A stretch of DNA of 12,911 bases. Source: Bacillota bacterium (GTDB taxonomy: Bacteria > Bacillota > Clostridia > Peptostreptococcales > Anaerovoracaceae). Positions 1 through 7,330 of the stretch are shown piece by piece. The notes under the pieces are model-generated. The model had not been told where the DNA came from. It saw only the letters and a list, made by a program, of their open reading frames with translations, and ran no database searches. A program made the translations under genes and the position numbers. The first letter of the stretch is position 1. Each line of letters opens with the position of its first letter. The DNA is taken from NCBI GenBank assembly GCA_905372035.1, contig CAJPNN010000049.1, positions 1 to 12,911 of the forward strand, read 5' to 3'.

Positions 1-18
1 GGACATATTTATATGCCC
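1..18 (-). terminator. Hairpin downstream of the protease gene, possible terminator cut by the window edge
   Basis: On the minus strand, 57 nt after the protease stop codon, GGGCATAT and ATATGTCC flank two A residues and can pair with one G-U wobble and a loop of about four bases. A T-tract, if present, would lie outside the window, so it cannot be told from a plain palindrome. Confidence 0.35.
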
Positions 19-75
19 TCTTATTGTATTTCAATTATTTATATCCAAAATATAACTTACTAATTACTGATTTTA

Positions 76-3000
76 TCAATAGCCCTTGCCTGCAAGCTTA
101 TCAAGGTTATAAAGAAGCTGTGCACTTTCTGCTCTTGTAAATTCAGCTTTAGGCATGTAGGCTCCTTTTCCATCGCCTTTGACAAGTCCCGCCTTTTGTA
201 AAATAACAACACTGTCTGCCGCCCATTTGCCTATATTCTTCATATCGGTAAATTCTGCAAATGATTTATTTATAGACCCCTCGGGAATCGCAATTTTTTC
301 ATGATCAATGAAGTTTCTGCAAATCACCGCCATCTCTTCTCTACTTATCTTATTGTCAGCTTTAAATGTCTTATCGGCGTATCCTTTTATGATGCCCTCT
401 TTATACGCCCAACCGACATACGGAGCACAGTATACCTTAATATTGACATCTTTAAATACCGATTCCCTGTAATCTGACGCTTTTACTCCCGACATTCTTC
501 CGAGAACAGTCACAAATTCTCCTCTGCTTATAGCTCTGTCCGGATCGAACAGGTCTTTTGACACTCCTTTAAAATAACCCATTTTAACAGCATATAAAAC
601 GGCCTGCCTGCTCCAATGTCTTTGTATATCCGAAAAATCCGCCTGTGTATCTTTATCCTTGGATATATTACCGTCGTCTTTTGATTTATCCGGTTTGTTT
701 TTACCTTCCGACGGAGGTGTTACGGAAGAACTTCCTCCGCCACCGGGACTTGTGCCGCCGCCTCCGCCGCTCCCACCGGGATAACCTCCGCCCCCGCCTT
801 TACGTTTATACACAAATGTGACTTCATTAAGTATTCCGCTATTAAGATCCGCTTTAACGGCTGAAGAAGCATAATTGTTTATATCCTTAGGCTGAATCTC
901 AACATTTCGTCCTGCTCTGAAATACATACTCGGATCCGATATATTTCTCTCTCTTAAACCTTTCCCGACAAGAATTTCAGACGGCGAAAGCTCTTCCCCA
1001 TTCTCTTTTTTATAATTAAATTTTATTCTCGCTCCGTTGACAATATGCCCGAAATGTGATCCGTCCACCGAGTCCTTCACTTCTCCGTTTAACGTGATTA
1101 TGTTCACAATTCTGTTATTATCCGCAAATGCATTGTCAGGAACATCCTTAACTGTTGCAGGCAATTTAACTTCCGCCAAATCGTTTCCTAAAAATACTCC
1201 TTCTCCAAGTTCTTCAAATTCTTCATCCGCACCGGTAACTTCACCCGGTGCCGGTTCATCAAACACAACTTGTTTCAGCTTATTGTTCGCAAAAGAATAT
1301 GACTCAACAGTTTCTATCCTCTTCGGGAAACTTATAAATTCAATCATATTATCCATGAATGCTCCCGGTCTGATATGTGTAAGTGAACCCGGTATTCCTA
1401 CTTCACGAATTTTATTTGCGTGAAAAGCATTTTCATTTACCACATGTGCGTGCGGTGACAGCTGTACACTTTCCAATTTATTATATTCAAAAGATTTTTT
1501 ACCGTAATGTAAAAGCCTGTTGGGGAAAATGACACTTGTAAGTTCATTTTTTGCGAAAGCTGCATTTCCTATTTCATCTAAGCCCGTATTCCCGCTGAAA
1601 TTAACCGATTTTATCCCCATATTACAAAATGTCAGCGGTGCAATCTTAGTTATCGTTCTCCTGCCGATTGATGACGGAATAACTAAATCTTTGTCGTTGC
1701 CGAGATATCTCAAAAGATATCCTTTTGAATCAAGTATAAAAATGTCTGCTCCCGGTTTTTGAGTATCCTGAACAGGTTTCGCCTTTACCTTAAACACTTC
1801 ACTCTCGTTTATATTGCCCGCATCGTCACTGCTCACAAGTACAATTTCCGTTCCTTTCCGAAGCGGATCAATATTATATTCAAAATATCCGTCTTTATCT
1901 ACCCTGCCGCTTCCTTTAACCGATCCGTTCACCTTTATTTCAACTTTCATATCAGGCTTTCCGAGTGCCATAATTTTTTTATCGTTTTCAAAAAGCGGTC
2001 CTCTCACCATCAATTCTATGTCCGAATAATTAAATTTGATTTTGTTTACGGCATTCTCCAGTTTCACTTTCTTTGAAACCTCTATATTCGAATATCCTGC
2101 AAGCTTAGGCGCCTTTATCTCAACCTCTCTGTCACTCATCACATAATAATGGGTCAAAGGATTTGTAGTACTGTAATCTTTAGGTGAATTTCCATGTCCG
2201 TCATCCCCTATAATTTCGATATCTTTTTTTATGAATTTTTTTACTTCGACATCATATAAACTCATAAGGATTTTCGCAGGATCTACTATATATTCACCCT
2301 CTTTCGAAGATAATCGGAAAGAGTTGCCGTTACCTGTGAATAACAATGCATACTTTCTGTTTTCATTTACGGGTCCGAAAGCATCATCCGCAATTTTTGC
2401 AACATTAGGAATATGCATCTTTATTTCAGGGTTGACGAAAAATGCTCTACTCGGTATCTCCGTTATCCCTTTCATTCCTGTAACTTCGCCAAGCCTGTTT
2501 TTTGAGAAGGCATTTTTGCCGAGTTTTGTCACATTTTCAGGAATATACAGTTTTTTAAGGGCATTTCCGCTGAAAGCTCCGTCCTCTATATTTTTGACGC
2601 TGCTCGGTATCGTTATCTCCTGAATAAAATTGTTATTAAAAGCATTTTCGCCTATTATTTCTATTCCTTCAGGAATCTGAACCTGTTTTATATTCTTATT
2701 TCTGAAAACTCCTGCACCTATGGCCTTTACAGGTTTACCGCCTATAACACCGGGGATGATTATTACTTCACTTTCCCCTTTATACGCTTTGATAAATCCT
2801 TTGACCCCGCTGTTGTTATATTCTCCCGTATCAAATACAAACGCACTCTCATCATCCGGTTCCACGATCGGGGTGTTTCCGCTGCTTCCTCCTTCCCATT
2901 CATTAGGATCGGGCGGGTTCTCTTTCGCATTCTTCCGATATAGCATGTTAGCCCTTATCATCAATGCTCCGTATTTTTGATATCTCTCAAGAGGCGTAAA

Positions 3001-6000
3001 AGCTCCGTTAAACATATATGATGCTTTTGAGCCGTCAGTTCCTATCTCTTTGTTGCTGTCTATCCCTACTGTAAGCGTATCGGGAGCATTGTGGTTTTGG
3101 AGCGCCACCAGATAAAACGTTCTGTCGGATCTGATATTGTCCTGTGCAAAAGATATTTCATTCCAGCTCCCCGGTTTCAGATTTTGTTTTCTGAAATGCG
3201 CTATCTCTATTAATCTTCCCGTATCACTATGCTGTAAAACTCCAAAACTCATATCTTTATTTGTGGATTTGCTGTCAGGAATAAATACTGTCATGGACTT
3301 TAAAATGCCGCCTTTTTTGTGCGGTCTGTATTTTACTGCATATCCTTTAGGTCCGTCCGCAACTTTAGAGTATATAAACTGATCTGCACATTTGCCGTTA
3401 TCCCTGTTCATGCTTTCTTCTACAAGATCATGCTCAAGCTCGCTTATCTGCATATCAATACCCGATATCTTTCCGGCTTTCACATCTATTTCATTGTCAG
3501 CCGCCTCAAAACCGTCTTTAAATGCTTTGAGAGTATATGTCCCCTCATATATATCATCAAATTGAAATTTCCCCTGTGAATCTGCCTTGATAATGCCGTA
3601 ATTGCTGTCTTCCTTTATCCTTAAAAACGCATTCGGAACACTCTCTCCTTTTTCATTTTTTACAACTCCTCCGATTCCGCCTTTCCCCTTCGGTTTGAGC
3701 TTAAAATCTTCTATTTTTGTTTCACCTGCACCGAGCATAACAGCTCTTTCCTCAGGGAAAAATCCATATGCTTCCGCTACTAAAGTCCACGCCCCTTTTA
3801 TTGATTCGGCATGCTTTATATAAAATTTTCCGTCGGCAAAGTTTGTCTGCACATGTTTTCCGGTTTCTTTTATTCTTATGGTCGCATTCAGCGGAATATA
3901 TTTCCCGGAACCTGATCTTTCACCGCTCAAAGGAAACATTTGTGAAAACATCGATACCGAGTCTTGACCATTTCCGGATGATACTCTCCCGGTTATTCCG
4001 CCCGTCTTGGCTTTTATAACTCCTGTTTTTTCTCCTACCCTGAAATTATCTATATACCATCCAAGTTCATATTTTGACATAAACGCCTGTTTTAAAGAAT
4101 CCGCTATAAATCGAAACTTCACCTTTTGTCCCGCATAAGGTTTAAGGGATTTTTCCATATCCACCCATTTTGAATTTTTACTGAACGGCATTATCTCGTC
4201 GGCTCCGACAATTTCTGTCCATGTATTCCCGCTCACGCTCACTTCGACCTTAAATTGGATATTGGAATTAAGAGATACGAAATTTATTGTATTATAAGAT
4301 GAAAACTCGAGAACCGAATCATCAGCATTTTCAGGAATCTGTATCTCCGGACTTTCCAATGCGGAATATGTTCTTCCCGTCATTTTCCCTTCAAGTTGGG
4401 TCCCCCACAATCCGTCATTATTTTTCATCTTCTCAAATAATCCGTATTCCTTTTGGTATAGTGTGGTATACGGATCTGATCCCGCAGTCCTTACAGGTAC
4501 CCCGCACTCCCAATCTCCGTCACCCGAAAAAGCCTCTTTACCGCTGTTAAAATCAGCGTATATCACGTTTTTCAGCGGAACATAATCTATTTGAATCAGG
4601 CTCCCTCCTGATTCATTACCTAAAGAATCAAAAGCGACCACCTTATATGTATATTTACCTTCCCTTATCCCCTTATCTTCAAATTCACAAACGTCTATCG
4701 CTCCGGTTTCTCCGACTTTTTCATAACTGCCGTCATCTTTTCCTGTCTCTTTTCTGTATATCTTATAGCCCGAAATATTATTTTCATGTCCGGCATCCCA
4801 GTTCAATCTCACTCCGCCGCCGGTCTTTCGTATTGAAAGACCCTTGACATCGTCAATTATGATTTTTGAATCCACCGTGATTTCAACATCATCTACATAC
4901 CATCCCGGACCCGCATCTTTCGGCGGACCTTGAAGCTTAAACCTTAAATATAGGAAATCCGCCCCGGAAGAATACTCGGATAAATTATATGAGACTTGCT
5001 CCCATGCAGGTGTCTTAAGTCCTCTTTCCCTCGTATCGAACTCCATGTAGTTGACACCGTCCTTACTGTATTGCAATGAACAATATGTAGCCGGATCCAC
5101 TCCTAAATATTCCTGATATTTCAACACAACCGCTTTGCCGTTCGCTTTTGACAGATCTATAGGCGGCAGATACATATGAGAGTCTACTCTCAAAAGATAA
5201 TCATTTTTACCCACATCGGTTCCCGCATATCTTTTTCCGCTCTTTACTTCCGGCTCTTTTGCTCCTACAGGGCTTCCCACGTTCCAAACACCGTCAAACA
5301 TCCAGCCCGAAATATCATCTTCAAAATCATTCTTATAATTCGTAGGATCTATTCCCGCTACGACAGGAATATTTATTGCCGGCGTCTCTTCCGCCACACC
5401 TGATTCCGATCCGTAATCCCACGCGGAAATTTTTACCCTCAAATTATCTGAAATAACTGCTTTTTTAGGTATTGAAGCCTCATACTTTCCTTTTTTCGCA
5501 TCTCCCTCTTTCAAGTCCATATCCACGTCTTTCCATGTATTCCCCTCATCCGTGCTGTAGGACATGCGTACTTTAATGATTGCAATGTTGTCCGAAACCT
5601 CGGCGGAAACTTTAAAATCTCTGTTCCTGAATGCCGTTTTATCAAAATTGGCGAAAATAACCGGTTTTTCTTTGTCTTCTCCTTCAGCCTTAACACTGCC
5701 CTTAATGATTCCCGTATTTTTACCCAGTACTCTTGCCACGGCATCATACGCACTTACTTCTCCGTACCCGTATCCCATATTCGGAATCTCTTTAAAGTTA
5801 TTGTCTGTAAGCCCTGAAGCCGTTTCTTTAAGGATAGATTCCATCTTTTCCACGGTAAGGCTCTTGTCGGCTGATTTCATAAGCGCTGCAACTCCTGAAA
5901 TATGCGGTGTTGCCATACTTGTTCCGTTCCATGAGGCAAAACCTCCGGTCGCAAGACAGGATCTTATCTGTACTCCCGGCGCAACTATTTCAGGTTTTAT

Positions 6001-7275
6001 TCTTCCGTTTGTATCGGCAAAATTTGACGGTCCCCATTTTGAAAATGATGCCAGTCTGTGTGATGCACCTATTGCTCCTACAGCAAACGCTTCTTTGAGT
6101 GATCCCGGATTTGTTATTGTCCCCGGCTCCGCCTTGTCATATGCTGTAAGATTTCCCGCCGCAAATACCGGCATTATATTAGCTTCTCTCCAATGTTTAA
6201 TGACTTCTTTAAACCATGTGTCGGTATTATTGTCTCCACCCCATGAATTATTTATTATATCGGGAGCATCTTCCGCTTTGCCGCCGGGCGCAAGCATCCA
6301 CTCGGCACACTTCAAAATTGCGGCATGTCCTCCGCCATATTCATTAAAAGCCCTTGCCGATATAAACTTGGCTCCGGGCGCAACTCCGATTCTGTTATAT
6401 TTTCCCCCGTCGCCGTTCTTCATTTCACCTGCTATGGTTCCGGCGACATGTGTTCCGTGATCATTATTTTCTTTCGCATCCGGAAACAGTTTCCCGTCCA
6501 CATAATCTATATAATTTCCTTTTGCCGTTTGTTTTTTAGTCAGCGGATCATATCCTCTCCACTTGTTCTTTATTGCGGGATGATTCACATATGCTCCCGT
6601 ATCTATGATTCCCACGGTTACACCTGTTCCGTCCACTCCGAAATCTTTCCAAACACGGTCCGCACCTATATCTTTTATTCCCCACTCGATTTCACTCTCA
6701 CTGTCAAAAGATGCAGGCTTAATTATATTTTTATCCTTGGGTATTATAGGTTTTATAGCTTTTACAGTCCCGTTTTCATATATTTTTTCCACGTCGTCCC
6801 GCTTTGCTATCTCTTCTATTACTTTTTTATCCGCCTTAACATGAACGGCATTGATTATATAAAAGCTTTCAAACGTTTCTACTGTCCCGTTCCGTTTCTC
6901 TTGTTTTAAATACTCTATAAGTCTTTCCTGTGTTTTTTCAGCGGTTTCTCTAAGCGAACCTATTACTGCTTTTCTTTCAATAACTTCAGCATTTCCATAT
7001 GAAGTATCCAAAGCTTTTTCCTTTGCTTTCTCTGTATTCGCCTTTTTCTTCATATGAACGATTACATCTATAGTTTCTCCTTTGACGTCGGATTTTATAC
7101 CGCTTTTATCATCAAGTTTTTCCAAAAGCTTTTCATCAAGCTTCGTTTTATAAAATATTTTTCTATTATTATCTTTTTTTCCTGCCGATTTCTCTATTCC
7201 ATATACAGGGATAGATAGCGACGTGAAAATCATCGTCGCTATCAACAGGAAGCTCAATATTTTTCGATTTTTCAT
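76..7275 (-). CDS. Giant SLH-anchored cell-surface subtilase (S8, bacillopeptidase F-like) with BspA-type LRR modules
   Basis: Numbering is from Met at 7275. Residues 1-26 are a signal peptide (MKNRKILSFLL...PVYG). About 40-172 matches bacillopeptidase F propeptides (TIDVIVHMKKK...FYIINAVHVKA). The S8 domain spans about 199-515 with an intact triad: Asp225 (GIIDTGA), His273 (NDHGTHVAGT), Ser453 (NGTSMATPHISG), plus oxyanion Asn375 (FAAGN). Then follow an Ig-like domain (525-640), two jelly-roll domains ending GWYVDDVEI and GWYIDNFRV (649-801, 902-1081) flanking a fibronectin III domain (806-897), two carboxypeptidase-regulatory-like folds (1092-1276), an unassigned beta domain (1280-1450), LRR_5 array 1 (1517-1635), a MucBP-like region (1640-1750), an Ig-like domain (1751-1832), LRR_5 array 2 (1842-2060), a MucBP-like domain (2080-2158), a Gly-rich hinge, and SLH domains at 2214-2259, 2273-2319 and 2341-2389. 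It is probably a wall-anchored endoprotease; its substrate is unknown. An ATG at 7293 would add MKMGGS but lacks a good ribosome site. Stop is TGA followed by TAA. Confidence 0.93.
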   Translation of the reverse strand: MKNRKILSFLLIATMIFTSLSIPVYGIEKSAGKKDNNRKIFYKTKLDEKLLEKLDDKSGIKSDVKGETIDVIVHMKKKANTEKAKEKALDTSYGNAEVIERKAVIGSLRETAEKTQERLIEYLKQEKRNGTVETFESFYIINAVHVKADKKVIEEIAKRDDVEKIYENGTVKAIKPIIPKDKNIIKPASFDSESEIEWGIKDIGADRVWKDFGVDGTGVTVGIIDTGAYVNHPAIKNKWRGYDPLTKKQTAKGNYIDYVDGKLFPDAKENNDHGTHVAGTIAGEMKNGDGGKYNRIGVAPGAKFISARAFNEYGGGHAAILKCAEWMLAPGGKAEDAPDIINNSWGGDNNTDTWFKEVIKHWREANIMPVFAAGNLTAYDKAEPGTITNPGSLKEAFAVGAIGASHRLASFSKWGPSNFADTNGRIKPEIVAPGVQIRSCLATGGFASWNGTSMATPHISGVAALMKSADKSLTVEKMESILKETASGLTDNNFKEIPNMGYGYGEVSAYDAVARVLGKNTGIIKGSVKAEGEDKEKPVIFANFDKTAFRNRDFKVSAEVSDNIAIIKVRMSYSTDEGNTWKDVDMDLKEGDAKKGKYEASIPKKAVISDNLRVKISAWDYGSESGVAEETPAINIPVVAGIDPTNYKNDFEDDISGWMFDGVWNVGSPVGAKEPEVKSGKRYAGTDVGKNDYLLRVDSHMYLPPIDLSKANGKAVVLKYQEYLGVDPATYCSLQYSKDGVNYMEFDTRERGLKTPAWEQVSYNLSEYSSGADFLYLRFKLQGPPKDAGPGWYVDDVEITVDSKIIIDDVKGLSIRKTGGGVRLNWDAGHENNISGYKIYRKETGKDDGSYEKVGETGAIDVCEFEDKGIREGKYTYKVVAFDSLGNESGGSLIQIDYVPLKNVIYADFNSGKEAFSGDGDWECGVPVRTAGSDPYTTLYQKEYGLFEKMKNNDGLWGTQLEGKMTGRTYSALESPEIQIPENADDSVLEFSSYNTINFVSLNSNIQFKVEVSVSGNTWTEIVGADEIMPFSKNSKWVDMEKSLKPYAGQKVKFRFIADSLKQAFMSKYELGWYIDNFRVGEKTGVIKAKTGGITGRVSSGNGQDSVSMFSQMFPLSGERSGSGKYIPLNATIRIKETGKHVQTNFADGKFYIKHAESIKGAWTLVAEAYGFFPEERAVMLGAGETKIEDFKLKPKGKGGIGGVVKNEKGESVPNAFLRIKEDSNYGIIKADSQGKFQFDDIYEGTYTLKAFKDGFEAADNEIDVKAGKISGIDMQISELEHDLVEESMNRDNGKCADQFIYSKVADGPKGYAVKYRPHKKGGILKSMTVFIPDSKSTNKDMSFGVLQHSDTGRLIEIAHFRKQNLKPGSWNEISFAQDNIRSDRTFYLVALQNHNAPDTLTVGIDSNKEIGTDGSKASYMFNGAFTPLERYQKYGALMIRANMLYRKNAKENPPDPNEWEGGSSGNTPIVEPDDESAFVFDTGEYNNSGVKGFIKAYKGESEVIIIPGVIGGKPVKAIGAGVFRNKNIKQVQIPEGIEIIGENAFNNNFIQEITIPSSVKNIEDGAFSGNALKKLYIPENVTKLGKNAFSKNRLGEVTGMKGITEIPSRAFFVNPEIKMHIPNVAKIADDAFGPVNENRKYALLFTGNGNSFRLSSKEGEYIVDPAKILMSLYDVEVKKFIKKDIEIIGDDGHGNSPKDYSTTNPLTHYYVMSDREVEIKAPKLAGYSNIEVSKKVKLENAVNKIKFNYSDIELMVRGPLFENDKKIMALGKPDMKVEIKVNGSVKGSGRVDKDGYFEYNIDPLRKGTEIVLVSSDDAGNINESEVFKVKAKPVQDTQKPGADIFILDSKGYLLRYLGNDKDLVIPSSIGRRTITKIAPLTFCNMGIKSVNFSGNTGLDEIGNAAFAKNELTSVIFPNRLLHYGKKSFEYNKLESVQLSPHAHVVNENAFHANKIREVGIPGSLTHIRPGAFMDNMIEFISFPKRIETVESYSFANNKLKQVVFDEPAPGEVTGADEEFEELGEGVFLGNDLAEVKLPATVKDVPDNAFADNNRIVNIITLNGEVKDSVDGSHFGHIVNGARIKFNYKKENGEELSPSEILVGKGLRERNISDPSMYFRAGRNVEIQPKDINNYASSAVKADLNSGILNEVTFVYKRKGGGGGYPGGSGGGGGTSPGGGGSSSVTPPSEGKNKPDKSKDDGNISKDKDTQADFSDIQRHWSRQAVLYAVKMGYFKGVSKDLFDPDRAISRGEFVTVLGRMSGVKASDYRESVFKDVNIKVYCAPYVGWAYKEGIIKGYADKTFKADNKISREEMAVICRNFIDHEKIAIPEGSINKSFAEFTDMKNIGKWAADSVVILQKAGLVKGDGKGAYMPKAEFTRAESAQLLYNLDKLAGKGY

Positions 7276-7279
7276 GCTT

Positions 7280-7285
7280 CCACCC
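7280..7285 (-). promoter_or_regulatory. Ribosome binding site deciding the protease start
   Basis: The minus strand reads GGGTGG followed by AAGC and ATG at 7275, a GGxGG-type site with 4-nt spacing. The upstream in-frame ATGs at 7293 and 7287 have no comparable site (7293 is preceded by AAAAGACATT). The shorter start also gives a cleaner signal peptide beginning MKNRK, parallel to MRNKK in the preceding gene. Confidence 0.55.
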
Positions 7286-7330
7286 ATCTTCATAATGTCT
7301 TTTATCGCTTAATATCACAAATATCTTATT

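Noticed and set aside
1108..2727. LRR arrays as DNA tandem repeats
   Set aside because: The periodicity is visible only in the protein; the nucleotide sequences of successive units differ strongly.
5564..6460. 298-codon open frame on the plus strand opposite the protease catalytic domain
   Set aside because: It lies entirely antisense to the well-supported S8 domain with its intact triad, has a Ser/Pro/Leu-rich shadow composition and no recognisable motif.
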